From: an uncultured Rhodospirillaceae bacterium
GTDB taxonomy: Bacteria; Pseudomonadota; Alphaproteobacteria; UBA8366
Assembly (NCBI GenBank): GCA_913043025.1
Contig: CAJWLM010000016.1
Span: 1 to 55,819 of the forward strand
Direction of reading: 5' to 3'
DNA: 55,819 nt
In this document: positions 24,832-34,584 of the stretch, piece after piece
Layout: each line of letters starts with the position of its first letter
Numbering within the stretch: the stretch's first letter is position 1
Translations under genes and position numbers: made by a program
Notes under the pieces: model-generated
Told to the model about the DNA's origin: nothing
The model's input: only the letters and a program-made list of their open reading frames with translations
Database searches by the model: none

Positions 24832-27198
24832 TTGACTACTAGGGTTCCAAAAAATGAAAAAGCGGTTGCCGGTGCAGACAGTGCTAGATCAGCAGAACAA
24901 CTAAGGACTTTATTAGAACGCACCTCAAGTAAGTTGCATCAGACTGAATTACTGCTGTCTGTAACGCGTAAAATTTCAGGGTTAAAAAATTTAAGTGATA
25001 TTTTGTGGGCACTGATCCAAATGACTACCGAAGAATTGGGTGCAGATCGAGGCAGTCTTTTTTTGAACGATCCGATGACTGGTGAGCTTTATACAAGAAT
25101 TGCTCAAGGCGATCTTACCCGTGAAATCAGAATTCTCAATAACACCGGCATTGCTGGAGCTGTTTTTCAGTCTGGGGTGAGTGAAATCATCCATAACGCT
25201 TATGACGATGACAGATTTCATAAGAAAGTTGATGAGCAAACAGGGTTTAAAACAAAAAACATAATTTGTGCTCCCATTAAGACGGCGAGGGGTGAGACGA
25301 TTGGTGTCATACAAATCCTCAATAAGAAGAAAGGGCGCTTTACTAAAAATGAGCTCCAATTAGTGGAAGGCATTACCTGTCAGGCGGCTATCTCCCTTCA
25401 GAATGCTCAGGGCATTGAGGAAATGGAAAGGTCGCGCGAAAAAGAAATGCAATTTCTTGACATTGTTTCTGATGTCACTGCTGAGATTGAGCTCGGAACA
25501 CTACTCCAACGCGTAATGGTTGAGTCTACCAAAATGCTCAATGCGGATCGTGCAACATTATTTTTGAACGATATCAAAACTAACGAACTATTTACTCGTG
25601 TTGCGATGGGCGAGGAAATAGGTGAGATCAGAATGCCCAACAATGTTGGCATAGCCGGCGCTGTATTTCAGTCACAAGAGACGATCAATATTCCCCACGC
25701 TTATGCTGATCTAAGGTTTAATCCCAGCTTTGATAAGAAAACTGGCTACTTTACCAGTTCCATTCTTTGTGTGCCCATAATCAATAAGGATGGAGAATGT
25801 ATTGGGTGTACACAGGCGCTCAATAAGAAGGGAGGAAGCTTCAATAAAGAAGATGAGTCTCGTCTTCAGGCCTTTACGCAACAGGTAGCTATTGCTTTAG
25901 AAAATGCAAAGCTGTTTGAAGACGTCGCTAAAGAGCGTGCTTATAACCACAGCATGCTTACCAGTATGTCCAACGCCGTCATCACTATCGATGATGAAGG
26001 AAAAATTATTACTTGTAATAAAGCGGGCTTGAAGCTTCTTAAAGTGCAACCGACTGATATTATTGGAAAAGGGGCAGATCAATTTTTTAAAGATGAACGC
26101 GCTTGGATTTTTGAGAAAATCAAAATCTGTGAAGAGACGAGAGAGAATGAATCCCTTATTGATGTAGAGTTTGAGGTTGGTGGTGAAATAGATGAGAACA
26201 TCGAAATAGTATCTGCAAATCTAAGTTTTCTACCTTTAGATAATCAGGACCCTGAAGGGAGAATGGATCAAGCGCAGGATCACCTAGGCACACTGATTGT
26301 CATTGAAGATATCTCTCAAGAAAAGCGTATGAAGTCCACCATGTCGAGGTACATAGATCCGGGGATTGCCGACCAACTAATGGACAAAGGCGCGGACATA
26401 ATGGGAGGCCAGGAGACTGAAGTTACGTTACTCTTTTCGGACGTACGAAGTTTCACGACGATAACGGAAAGCCTAGGGGCTCAAGGAACAGTTTCTCTTC
26501 TTAATGAGTACTTTAATATAATGGTTGAGGCAATCAGTGAGCAGGGGGGGATGGTCGATAAATTTATCGGCGATGCCATCATGGCCGGGTTTGGAATACC
26601 TGTTGCACATGACGATGATGAAGATCGTGCAGTACGTGCGGGTGTAAATATGATTAAAAGACTGTGGGAGTGGAATGAAATCCGCGAAAAAGAAGGCAAA
26701 ATGGCGGTGGATATGGGCTTGGGGCTTAACACGGACAATGTGGTGTCTGGAAATATAGGGTCTTCAAAGCGAATGGATTATACGATGATTGGAGACGGCG
26801 TAAATCTTGCAGCTCGTCTTGAAAGCGCTTGTAAGGCGTATTCTGCGCGCATTTTAATTAGCGATTTCACGTTTAAAAAATTGAAAGGCACTTACCAAAT
26901 CAGATACATCGATGATGTGATTGTCAAAGGAAAAACGGAGCCTGTGGGAGTTAGAGAGGTTTTAGATTACCACAATCAAAATAGCTTTCCAAATCTTATG
27001 GATACAGTTAACCATTTTAATGAAGGGCGTATTTCTTTTAAATCGGGAGATTGGAATAAAGGTATTAAATCCTTTAAGGAGTGTTTGAAGGCTAATCCAA
27101 GCGATAAATTATCTAAAACATACATTGAACGCTGCGAAATAATGAAAAAGAAAAATCCCAAAAAGTGGGATGGCATTTGGGTGATGAAATCGAAATAA
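24832..27198 (+). CDS. GAF-GAF-PAS class III adenylate cyclase
   Basis: A 788-residue soluble signalling enzyme. Two GAF domains lie at about 42-195 and 205-365, a PAS domain at about 372-495, the cyclase homology domain at 520-712, and a helical TPR-like tail at 720-788. Metal-binding Asp537 (LFSDVRSF) and Asp581 (FIGDAI) are present. Lys577 and Thr651 sit at the two base-selecting sites, indicating ATP rather than GTP, and Asn658 and Arg662 are the transition-state residues. It should make cAMP. Start is TTG with AGGAGG six bases upstream, overlapping the end of the coiled-coil gene. GAF ligands are unknown. Confidence 0.92.
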   Translation: MTTRVPKNEKAVAGADSARSAEQLRTLLERTSSKLHQTELLLSVTRKISGLKNLSDILWALIQMTTEELGADRGSLFLNDPMTGELYTRIAQGDLTREIRILNNTGIAGAVFQSGVSEIIHNAYDDDRFHKKVDEQTGFKTKNIICAPIKTARGETIGVIQILNKKKGRFTKNELQLVEGITCQAAISLQNAQGIEEMERSREKEMQFLDIVSDVTAEIELGTLLQRVMVESTKMLNADRATLFLNDIKTNELFTRVAMGEEIGEIRMPNNVGIAGAVFQSQETINIPHAYADLRFNPSFDKKTGYFTSSILCVPIINKDGECIGCTQALNKKGGSFNKEDESRLQAFTQQVAIALENAKLFEDVAKERAYNHSMLTSMSNAVITIDDEGKIITCNKAGLKLLKVQPTDIIGKGADQFFKDERAWIFEKIKICEETRENESLIDVEFEVGGEIDENIEIVSANLSFLPLDNQDPEGRMDQAQDHLGTLIVIEDISQEKRMKSTMSRYIDPGIADQLMDKGADIMGGQETEVTLLFSDVRSFTTITESLGAQGTVSLLNEYFNIMVEAISEQGGMVDKFIGDAIMAGFGIPVAHDDDEDRAVRAGVNMIKRLWEWNEIREKEGKMAVDMGLGLNTDNVVSGNIGSSKRMDYTMIGDGVNLAARLESACKAYSARILISDFTFKKLKGTYQIRYIDDVIVKGKTEPVGVREVLDYHNQNSFPNLMDTVNHFNEGRISFKSGDWNKGIKSFKECLKANPSDKLSKTYIERCEIMKKKNPKKWDGIWVMKSK

Positions 27199-27561
27199 GG
27201 ATAGCCGGGTTTTCGAATTTGGAGGGAGCAGAGCACGTTACTTTGAAAATTTCTGCTTACATTGAAAGTTCATCCTTTGATCACGGTTGTTAAAACTTTA
27301 ATAGTTTTGATTTCCAAACGAGGTGTGGGATCTGATTACCAGCGGTGCCCCTTTAAATGCGCTTTGGTCACGGGTTGTCTGGCTTGAAAAGTTAATGAAT
27401 AGTAGTATTTCAACTTATACGAGAGCAGAATAAGTTGATGGCCATGGCACCATTCTTAAGTGGAAAGTTTTTTCTAGGTGGAATAAATTATGGCAGGCAA
27501 TTGTAGGACTTAAAAGCCAAATTTCGACTGAGTGTCGGAACAAAGTGGGAGATAGTTAAAA
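27199..27561. other. Intergenic stretch with no gene seen
   Basis: About 360 bases between the cyclase and the molybdenum hydroxylase operon. It is fairly AT-rich, with no credible open frame and no clear hairpin with a T-run. It must hold the promoter of the following operon, but no distinct promoter boxes stand out. Confidence 0.6.
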
Positions 27562-28434
27562 GTGGCAGGATTACGTTACGAGGCACCTAATACGGTTGAT
27601 GCAGCCATCGGTTTGTTGTCAGAAGTCGCCGGCGCTAAAGTGCTTGCAGGTGGCACAGACTTGTTAGTTCAAATTCGTGAGGAAATGATCGATCCAGATT
27701 TAATTGTGGACATTAAACGCATTGACGAAACTAGAAGGATTGAAATTACGCCTGATTACGTAAAAATTGGTGCTGCCATGACGGGAGCCGAATTAGGAGA
27801 AAACGAAGAATTAGCGGCAATGTGGCCGGGAGTAATCGAGGCTGTCGAACTGATTGGATCATGGCAAGTGCAGGGAAGGGCTACAATTGGTGGTAATCTG
27901 TGTAATGCTTCGCCAGCAGCAGACAGTGTTCCAGCGATAATAGCATCCGGGGCAAAGATAGTGGTTGCAGGCCCTCAGGGTGTCAGGGAAATACCAGCAG
28001 AGGAATTCCCGAAAGCACCTGGCAGAACTGCTCTTGAGGCTAACGAATTTGTTGTTTCATTGGTGTTGCCGGTGCCGCCAAAGCGCTCTGGCGATGCTTA
28101 TCTTCGTTTTATTCCTCGAACAGAGATGGACATTGCGGTGGTGGGTGCTGGCGTTTCTGTGTCTCTAAATGAAGATGGGACATGCGCGTCCGCGCGCGTC
28201 GCATTAGGTGCGGTAGCCCCTACGGCATTGCTTGTAAAGGATGCTATAGATGCGCTTTTGGGAAGCAAGCTGGATGACGTCACGCTTGAGAAATTGGATA
28301 AGGCCGCAAGAGATGCGTGCAATCCGATTGATGATAAGCGAGGCACAATAGAGTATAGAACAAAAGTAGCTGGAGTATTAGTTCGGCGGACGGCGGCTAT
28401 TGCTTGGGAGAGGGCACAAAAACAAAATGGCTAA
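27562..28434 (+). CDS. Molybdenum hydroxylase FAD-binding subunit (CoxM/XdhB type)
   Basis: A 290-residue medium subunit of a xanthine-dehydrogenase-family enzyme. It carries FAD, which takes electrons from the iron-sulfur subunit. FAD-binding motifs are AGGTDLLVQI (about residues 30-39) and the TIGGNLCNASPAADS loop (about 107-121). The C-terminal CO-dehydrogenase flavoprotein domain ends with EYRTKVAGVLVRRT. Start is GTG at 27562. The gene overlaps the next by eight bases, giving the usual M-S-L order of three subunits. Confidence 0.93.
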   Translation: MAGLRYEAPNTVDAAIGLLSEVAGAKVLAGGTDLLVQIREEMIDPDLIVDIKRIDETRRIEITPDYVKIGAAMTGAELGENEELAAMWPGVIEAVELIGSWQVQGRATIGGNLCNASPAADSVPAIIASGAKIVVAGPQGVREIPAEEFPKAPGRTALEANEFVVSLVLPVPPKRSGDAYLRFIPRTEMDIAVVGAGVSVSLNEDGTCASARVALGAVAPTALLVKDAIDALLGSKLDDVTLEKLDKAARDACNPIDDKRGTIEYRTKVAGVLVRRTAAIAWERAQKQNG

Positions 28435-28906
28435 ACACTCCGTGACAACTACTATTAATGGCGATGAGACAGAGTTTAATTGTGATACGCACAATACGCT
28501 GATGGATGTGCTGAGGTCAGAACTCCATATGACTGGCACAAAAAATGGTTGTGGAACTGGCGATTGTGGAGCATGTACGGTCATAATGAATGGTCGCTCC
28601 GTTAATTCATGCTTAGTTCTCGGTGTTGAGGTTGATGGTGCTGAGATTGAGACTGTTGAGGGTATGGCACAGGGTGGCACCCTGCACCCACTTCAGCAAA
28701 AATTCCTCGACCATGCTGCGCTTCAATGCGGTATTTGTACCCCGGGTATCATAACGCAAGCTAAAGCGTTTTTAGAAAAAAATCCTGACCCCACCGAAAC
28801 GGAGCTTCGTTTTGGTTTGGCTGGCAATTTGTGCCGGTGTACTGGTTATGACAAAATTATCCGTGCAGTGCTTGATGCTGCAGCGGAGATGAGGGCAAAT
28901 AAATGA
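28427..28906 (+). CDS. Molybdenum hydroxylase 2Fe-2S subunit (CoxS/XdhA type)
   Basis: A 159-residue small subunit with two 2Fe-2S clusters. The plant-ferredoxin-type cluster uses Cys42, 47, 50 and 62 (GCGTGDCGAC then NSC). The second uses Cys101, 104, 136 and 138 (CGICTPG and LCRCTGY). It moves electrons from the molybdenum site to FAD. ATG 28427 is chosen, with GGGAGAGGG upstream, over an in-frame TTG at 28400. It overlaps its upstream neighbour, and its TGA overlaps the ATG of the large subunit. Confidence 0.95.
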   Translation: MAKHSVTTTINGDETEFNCDTHNTLMDVLRSELHMTGTKNGCGTGDCGACTVIMNGRSVNSCLVLGVEVDGAEIETVEGMAQGGTLHPLQQKFLDHAALQCGICTPGIITQAKAFLEKNPDPTETELRFGLAGNLCRCTGYDKIIRAVLDAAAEMRANK

Positions 28907-31200
28907 GCGATAATCAAAAAAGCGGAGTTGTCGGCGGAAACTATCGCTGGGTTGGCAATAATACGCGGCGTCCAGATGGCGTTGATAAGGTTACAGGGCG
29001 GGCCAGATATGGCGACGACATGGTTTTGCCCGGAATGCTGCATATGAGAATGTTGCGCAGCCCGCATGCACACGCGAGAATCCTTTCGATCGATACATCA
29101 GACGCTGAAGCTATGAAAGGTGTCAAAGCAGTAGTTACCCACAAAGACGTACCCGACCATCCGCCAGCAAAGCCGCCCTTTGGCCCTGCGGTAAGTGATT
29201 TTCATGATTTATCCCGTAATATTATGGCCCGAGAGAAAGTACTGTATGATGGACACGCTGTCGCTGCTGTAGCAGCTACAACCGAGTCCATAGCTAAGCG
29301 TGCGGTTCGGAAAATAAAAGTCGAATATGAAATTTTGCCACATGTTCTCGATCCCTATGAGGCAGCCCAGGCTGGGGCCCCTATCCTGCACGAACACCAG
29401 TTTACGCTTGGGTTAGAGCCAAAGCCCAAAGAGCCATCTAACCTCTTTCGTACCCTTGGGGGTGAGCAGGGTAATTTAGAACAGGGGTTTGAGAATTCAG
29501 ATTTGGTAATTGAGAGAGAATTTTCTTCACAGCCTGTTCACCAAGGTTATATTGAGCCGCTTGCCTGTGTAGCATCTTCATCTGAGGATGGTGCGGTAGA
29601 ATTATGGACCTCAACGCAGGGTCACTTTGTTGCGCGCACTCTATTGAGCAGGCTCTTAAATTTGGATATGAGTAAATTTCGGGTAACCGCATCAGAAATC
29701 GGAGGTGGTTTCGGAGGCAAAACCACCATATACCACGAACCCGCAGCAATTCTTCTCTCTATGAAAACTGGCAGGCCAGTTCGCAGTGTTATGACGCGCG
29801 GTGAGGTTTTGCGCGCCACAGGTCCTACGGTTGGCTCCGTGTGCCGTATTAAAATCGGAGCAAAGAAAGATGGTACACTAGTCGCTGCTGACGCAGAGAT
29901 TTGGTATCAAGCGGGAGCTTTTAAGGGGGGGCCGGTTGCTCGAGCCACAGATAGTTTTTTCTCTCCTTACAAAATTCCTAATGCTCGAACGGCGTGCCAC
30001 GACGTGTGCGTCAATCGTCCAAAAGCTGCAGCCTATAGGGCCCCCGGAGCCCCAATGGCTACTTGGGCGGCTGAAGCCGTAATTAATGAATTAGCAACTG
30101 AATTTGGATTAGATCCAGTCGAGATGAGGCTCAAGAATGCTGTCAAAGAGGGCGATACCTCCCTTATGGGGACAAAGCATGGCCGTATCGGTTGTATTGA
30201 AGTCCTAGAGGCTGCAAAAAATCATCCCCACTACAATGCACCATTGAAGAAAAACCAAGGTCGCGGATTTGCACTCGGTTATTGGTTGCATGGAGGTGGG
30301 TTAAGTAGCGCCAGTGCTAATTTGTTGGATGACGGCACATTAACTTTAGCTTTGGGAACGCCCGATATCGGAGGTTCGCGGTCGTCTATGAGGGCAATGG
30401 CAGCCGAGGAATTGGGTATTGATATTGAGCTTGTAAAGCCAGCGGTGGTTGACACGGCTTCGCTCGGGTATAATCATTTAACAGCGGGTAGCAGGACCAC
30501 GTATGCAACTGGAATGGCAGTTGTAAACGCTACTCGGGAAATCATTGAAAAATTATGTTCTTTAGCAGCTTTTAAGTGGGAAATTTCAGTAGAGGAGGTT
30601 CGGTGGGACTCTGGTGAGGCGCTTCCCGCAGATAAATATGCGGGTAAATTGAAACCGTTTAGCCTCAAACAGCTCGCAAAAATGGCCCCCGGAACTGTTG
30701 GTCCAATTGCTGGGCACTCTGAGATAAATGCAAAAGGTGCAGGTGCATCATTTTGCGCACAAATTAGTGATATTGAAATTGATCCTGAGACCGGTGGGAC
30801 TTCACCAGTTCGGCACACGGTCATTTTAGATGCGGGACGGGCTATATCGCCGGATTACGTTGAGGGACAGATGCAAGGTGGGGCGGTTCAGGGTATAGGT
30901 TGGGCGTTGAATGAAGAATATATTTATGACGATAATGGTCGGTTGCTCAATACTGGTTTTCTAGACTATCGCATGCCTGTTGCCTCGGATGTCCCAATGA
31001 TTGATACACTTATTGTGGAGGTGCCTAATCCAAAACACCCATACGGTGTTCGTGGAGTTGGTGAGCCTCCTCTAGTTCCTGCGCCAGCGGCTGTTGCTAT
31101 CGCTGTCGAAAATGCAATTGGGAGGCGTATGGGCGACCTTCCTATGTCCCCTCCAAAAGTCTTGGCCGCAATGGATGCTCAAAAATTAGCTGCGGAATAG
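28903..31200 (+). CDS. Molybdenum hydroxylase large (molybdopterin cytosine dinucleotide) subunit
   Basis: A 765-residue catalytic subunit. The N-terminal a/b hammerhead domain includes RPDGVDKVTGRARYGDD. The molybdenum-site regions are SEIGGGFGGK, the AYRAPGAP loop at about 377-384 and the catalytic Glu721 in GVRGVGEPPLVPAP. The loop is not the AYxCSFR of aerobic CO dehydrogenase, so CO is not the substrate. A hydroxylation of an N-heterocycle, an aldehyde or an aromatic acid is likely. No XdhC-type maturation or transporter gene is adjacent. ATGA overlap with the small subunit indicates coupling. Confidence 0.93.
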   Translation: MSDNQKSGVVGGNYRWVGNNTRRPDGVDKVTGRARYGDDMVLPGMLHMRMLRSPHAHARILSIDTSDAEAMKGVKAVVTHKDVPDHPPAKPPFGPAVSDFHDLSRNIMAREKVLYDGHAVAAVAATTESIAKRAVRKIKVEYEILPHVLDPYEAAQAGAPILHEHQFTLGLEPKPKEPSNLFRTLGGEQGNLEQGFENSDLVIEREFSSQPVHQGYIEPLACVASSSEDGAVELWTSTQGHFVARTLLSRLLNLDMSKFRVTASEIGGGFGGKTTIYHEPAAILLSMKTGRPVRSVMTRGEVLRATGPTVGSVCRIKIGAKKDGTLVAADAEIWYQAGAFKGGPVARATDSFFSPYKIPNARTACHDVCVNRPKAAAYRAPGAPMATWAAEAVINELATEFGLDPVEMRLKNAVKEGDTSLMGTKHGRIGCIEVLEAAKNHPHYNAPLKKNQGRGFALGYWLHGGGLSSASANLLDDGTLTLALGTPDIGGSRSSMRAMAAEELGIDIELVKPAVVDTASLGYNHLTAGSRTTYATGMAVVNATREIIEKLCSLAAFKWEISVEEVRWDSGEALPADKYAGKLKPFSLKQLAKMAPGTVGPIAGHSEINAKGAGASFCAQISDIEIDPETGGTSPVRHTVILDAGRAISPDYVEGQMQGGAVQGIGWALNEEYIYDDNGRLLNTGFLDYRMPVASDVPMIDTLIVEVPNPKHPYGVRGVGEPPLVPAPAAVAIAVENAIGRRMGDLPMSPPKVLAAMDAQKLAAE

Positions 31201-31383
31201 TGTTTATCTTGCAGACCTAATGGGATTATTGCGGTGGATTGTATTTTACGGTACCGCGGAATTGTCTTCAGTTGAAATGAGTCTGCCTTGCTTGCGGTAC
31301 GCACAAAATTTATTTCTTTCTCGACCGATCCGGAAGCGGGCAGCATACGTATTTTAAGTAATATTCATTTTGGAGTTATTGTT

Positions 31384-31674
31384 ATGAAGATACTCGTAAT
31401 TGCACTATCTATGGCACTATTCTCAATTGCACCGGTCTACGCTGGTAGCTGCGGCGGCGCACCACATTCACACGGTGTTTCTAAGGGAGAAGCAAAAAGT
31501 TATTTCGATAAAACCGATGCTAATAAGGATGGTAAGGTATCAAAATCTGAGTTTGACGCGTCACCTGCTTCCGCTAAGGTTAAATCTTTTGAAAAGTTGA
31601 AGCCAGGTGCTGATGGTTTAGTTAGCAAGCGTGAATTTATCGAAGGCTTTGCAAAACACGCTAGAAGCAACTAG
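31384..31674 (+). CDS. Secreted EF-hand protein
   Basis: A 96-residue exported protein. The signal peptide is MKILVIALSMALFSIAPVYA, cleaved before Gly-Ser-Cys. One canonical EF-hand loop follows (DANKDGKVSKSE, with Asp, Asn, Asp and Glu at ligand positions 1, 3, 5 and 12). A second EF-like segment (KPGADGLVSKRE) lacks the position-1 acid and is degenerate. It probably binds Ca2+ in the periplasm. The ATG at 31384 is chosen because it begins the signal peptide; the frame is open 96 bases upstream but that part is not protein-like. A strong terminator follows. Confidence 0.85.
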   Translation: MKILVIALSMALFSIAPVYAGSCGGAPHSHGVSKGEAKSYFDKTDANKDGKVSKSEFDASPASAKVKSFEKLKPGADGLVSKREFIEGFAKHARSN

Positions 31675-31760
31675 TTGGCCTTTGATCAAACCAAAAAAAA
31701 AGATTTTTTGAGTCGTATTAAATAGTTGCTGCGCTAGCTTGGCGCCCATTTTCTCGCGAG

Positions 31761-31794
31761 AAAAGCCTCCTTTGGATCGCCAAAGGAGGCTTTT
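31761..31794 (+). terminator. Strong Rho-independent terminator (bidirectional)
   Basis: A perfect 15-bp stem, AAAAGCCTCCTTTGG / CCAAAGGAGGCTTTT, with loop ATCG. It ends the EF-hand transcript and has A/T runs for both directions. Confidence 0.93.
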
Positions 31795-31874
31795 AGTGTT
31801 AAACCGGAAACTTTTTTATCATCGCATTACAGGATAACAATGACCCTAAACTCTTACGGATTATTGGCTTAATT

Positions 31875-32279
31875 ATGAAAAACTTATTCTTCGGTATATG
31901 TCTAGGTATGATGTTTTTTGCGGGTTTAGTGAATGCAAGTGATTCTTCTTTTGTACAAAAAAAACCAGGTAATAATATTTATGACGGTTTGTGGCATGTC
32001 ACATATAAGACACTGTGTTCTGGTGATATCACTTTCATTGCTAAAATAAAAAATAGTCAAATTACAGGTAATATGATGTCGAACGGTACTTCTGGAGAAT
32101 TCGAGATTACTGGAGAAGTGGATGTGGATGGCACATATGCTGTCGATTTAGATGGTGGGGATTATATTGGTGAGAGCGAGGGTACTTTGAGCATCTTGAC
32201 AGGTGAAGGTGAATATACCCCACCTCATAAATCCAGTTTTACGGGCTGTGACGGTACCTGGAGCTGGCGAAAAAAATAA
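31875..32279 (+). CDS. Small secreted protein of unknown function
   Basis: A 134-residue protein with a signal peptide of about 21 residues (ends LVNA). The mature part opens with YDGLWHVTYKTLCSGDITF and closes with GCDGTWSWRKK, so two Cys and two DGxW-type turns bracket a Gly- and Thr-rich beta-like middle. A small lipocalin-like or beta-sandwich fold with one disulfide is plausible. No family recognised. Confidence 0.7.
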   Translation: MKNLFFGICLGMMFFAGLVNASDSSFVQKKPGNNIYDGLWHVTYKTLCSGDITFIAKIKNSQITGNMMSNGTSGEFEITGEVDVDGTYAVDLDGGDYIGESEGTLSILTGEGEYTPPHKSSFTGCDGTWSWRKK

Positions 32280-32530
32280 AGGACATTTTGTGAAATTGAA
32301 GTTTCTAATCGAGAGGCAGTGACGGGAATACTGAAGCATTTTAATGCGACTCGTTTGTGTTGGTTCTTAATGTTTTAATATTATGCGGAGCTTATCTAGC
32401 GAGCTTTTAACTCTACCCGGTATTCCTAATACCTATGGCTGCTCTTACTTCGTACAGATTTATTTATTTAAAGATCCAAAATCAGAAGTTTTTTGTTTGT
32501 TCTCTAAATGTTCTCATTTATAATGCTGCA

Positions 32531-32803
32531 GTGGACATTAAAGAAACATTAGGCGATTACCGCGAAAAGAGGCTGGACCTACGCATTACCTGCCGTTGGT
32601 GCGGTACGATACGTCTTATGCCTATCGATCAGGCTATCGAGGCTGCCCGCACCAAACGGGGTGGAGCTTTTACTCATGTAACCGCATTTGCAGAGGAAGT
32701 GAAGTGTAGCAAATGCGGTTTTAAAAAGGCAACCATAGAGCCTGAAGATGGAGAAGTATCCGGTAGGACTAAAGCGGCGCCTGTAGAGCTTTTGTCTGTT
32801 TGA
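32531..32803 (+). CDS. Small two-CxxC zinc-ribbon protein
   Basis: About 90 residues containing TCRWCG and KCSKCG, spaced about 38 residues apart, which can bind one zinc. Conserved-looking parts are DIKETLGDYREKRLDLRI and PIDQAIEAARTKRGG. The start is uncertain: GTG 32531 begins the protein-like part, while an ATG at 32435 in the same frame would add 32 hydrophobic and aromatic residues with no ribosome site. Function not recognised. Confidence 0.6.
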   Translation: MDIKETLGDYREKRLDLRITCRWCGTIRLMPIDQAIEAARTKRGGAFTHVTAFAEEVKCSKCGFKKATIEPEDGEVSGRTKAAPVELLSV

Positions 32804-32909
32804 TTTTACGGATGTGAGGCTTTGTCTAGCTGCGCCAAATATTATATACCAACACAGTTGAAAACGTAAGTTGACACCTTTTGTTAATTTGCCTGGAATT
32901 GAGGTTTTA

Positions 32910-33224
32910 ATGGAAGATAAAAACCAATTGGAAGTGAAAATCACCAATCCAAAAATCAACTTGTTAGCTGCTATATCTTTGACTATTTCGTTGCTTGGCA
33001 TCCTTACTAATTTTGTTATTCCAATCATAGCTCAAGTAGGTGCGATCGTTTGTGGGCATATAGCAAGATACCAAGTTCGCCATAGCAATGGATCTCAAAC
33101 CGGCTATGGTATTGCTCTTGCCGGTTTGATAATCGGTTATTTAACTATTCTTTTCTCTATTATTGGGTACGGCATTGTGGGACTCGGATTATTGGCGTTA
33201 TTTAATACGGGAAAATTTGGATAA
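32910..33224 (+). CDS. DUF4190-like small membrane protein
   Basis: A 104-residue protein with two or three membrane segments. The motif GAIVCGHIARYQVRHSNGSQ followed by GYGIALAGLIIGYL is the DUF4190 signature. GAGG lies seven bases before ATG 32910; the in-frame TTG at 32871 is less likely. Function of the family is unknown. Confidence 0.75.
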   Translation: MEDKNQLEVKITNPKINLLAAISLTISLLGILTNFVIPIIAQVGAIVCGHIARYQVRHSNGSQTGYGIALAGLIIGYLTILFSIIGYGIVGLGLLALFNTGKFG

Positions 33225-33316
33225 CTGTTGCTAGTTTTGTTTTCAAAGTTTCCAAGCCTTCATATTGCCTTGCTGAGGGCTACATCTTACACGGTAACAA
33301 ATTTGTTGGGGTGGGT

Positions 33317-34312
33317 ATGTTTACTCAAACGAAATCACAAACTCCTAGCGTCTATATTATCCATGAAAATGCGGAATGGACGGCACCACTGTTCTCTGCG
33401 CTTGAAGGTTACCAAATTCCTTATCACGATTGGGATACCTCATCAGCTATTTTTGACCTTTCTGTTCCTGCCCCGAATGGTATTTTTTACAATCGAATGA
33501 GCGCTTCGTCTCATACCCGCGGAAACCGGTTTGCTCCTGAAATGACTACCGGAATTTTGGCATGGCTTGAGTCCCAAGGCAGGCCTACGCTGAATGGCCG
33601 GAGAGCACTCAATTTAGAAATTTCAAAATTAGTTCAGTATGCCGCGTTGGAGCGGGTCGGTTTGTCAACACCAAAGACTTTTGCGGTTTCATCGCGCGAA
33701 GATATTGTCAAAGCATATAAGGCTCTGCCTCTTGATGATGTGATTACAAAGCATAACCGTGCAGGCAAGGGGCTTGGTGTTCAATTACTGAAGTCAGAAG
33801 AGGCTGCAATCGAGCATATTAATAGCTCATCATTTGAAGATTCTGTCGACGGGCTAACCCTTGTTCAGCAATATATTAATGCGCCGGATAGTTCTATTAC
33901 TAGAGTTGAGTTTATAGGCCGTGAGTTTTTTTATGCGGTTAAAGTGGATGCTTCAAATGGGTTTGAACTTTGCCCTGCCGATGTTTGCGCCCTAGATGGT
34001 GGTTTTTGTGCGACTGAGGGAGATGAGAGGTTTCCTTTTAGTATCATTGATAATTTTCAGAATACTGATGCGGGTGGGTCCTTACTTCCAAAAATGAGGG
34101 CCGTCATGGAAAATGAAGGACTTGATGTGGCTGGTTTTGAATTTGTAACTGATGATATTGGCAATCACTATTGCTATGACATTAATACTAACACCAACTA
34201 TAACTCCGATGCGGAAAACCGATACGGTAGTTTTGCGATGCAGCGAGTTGCTCAATACTTAGGCGCTGAGCTTGCTGCCCACTATGGTGGAAATCTTAAA
34301 ATGACGGGGTAA
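33317..34312 (+). CDS. ATP-grasp family ligase (RimK-like)
   Basis: A 331-residue protein with an N-terminal pre-ATP-grasp region (residues 10-90) and an ATP-grasp domain. Visible ATP-grasp features are VITKHNRAGKGLGVQLL (nucleotide-binding Lys and Gly-rich loop), LTLVQQYI, and the metal-binding end DINTNTNYNSDAE. Enzymes of this fold join a carboxylate to an amine or thiol using ATP; RimK members add glutamate. The substrates cannot be inferred. ATG 33317 directly follows GGGGTGGG; GTG 33311 is an alternative. No biosynthetic neighbours are evident. Confidence 0.8.
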   Translation: MFTQTKSQTPSVYIIHENAEWTAPLFSALEGYQIPYHDWDTSSAIFDLSVPAPNGIFYNRMSASSHTRGNRFAPEMTTGILAWLESQGRPTLNGRRALNLEISKLVQYAALERVGLSTPKTFAVSSREDIVKAYKALPLDDVITKHNRAGKGLGVQLLKSEEAAIEHINSSSFEDSVDGLTLVQQYINAPDSSITRVEFIGREFFYAVKVDASNGFELCPADVCALDGGFCATEGDERFPFSIIDNFQNTDAGGSLLPKMRAVMENEGLDVAGFEFVTDDIGNHYCYDINTNTNYNSDAENRYGSFAMQRVAQYLGAELAAHYGGNLKMTG

Positions 34313-34584
34313 GGATTTTTAAACAAACGGCAATGGAACCGATACCGAGCAGTAGGTTGGCTCCTTAGAATTAAGAGGTGTCGTAATATTAGTGTGAGTG
34401 GATAATGCAAAATAAACAAAGTCTAAACCGTTTAGAAAATAGAATGTGTTAGGATATTTGTTGTTATTTGGTGTGCTATAAACATCATATTGGATCAAGA
34501 AAACAGATAGATCTAAGTGCGCATCTGATAGATGGGTTACAGAAGGTTTTATTTAGGAGGCGGCCTAATAACGGGAGTTTTAGA

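Noticed and set aside
28903-31200. Aerobic CO dehydrogenase
   Set aside because: The large subunit lacks the AYxCSFR loop needed for the copper-molybdenum site; the loop is AYRAPGAP.
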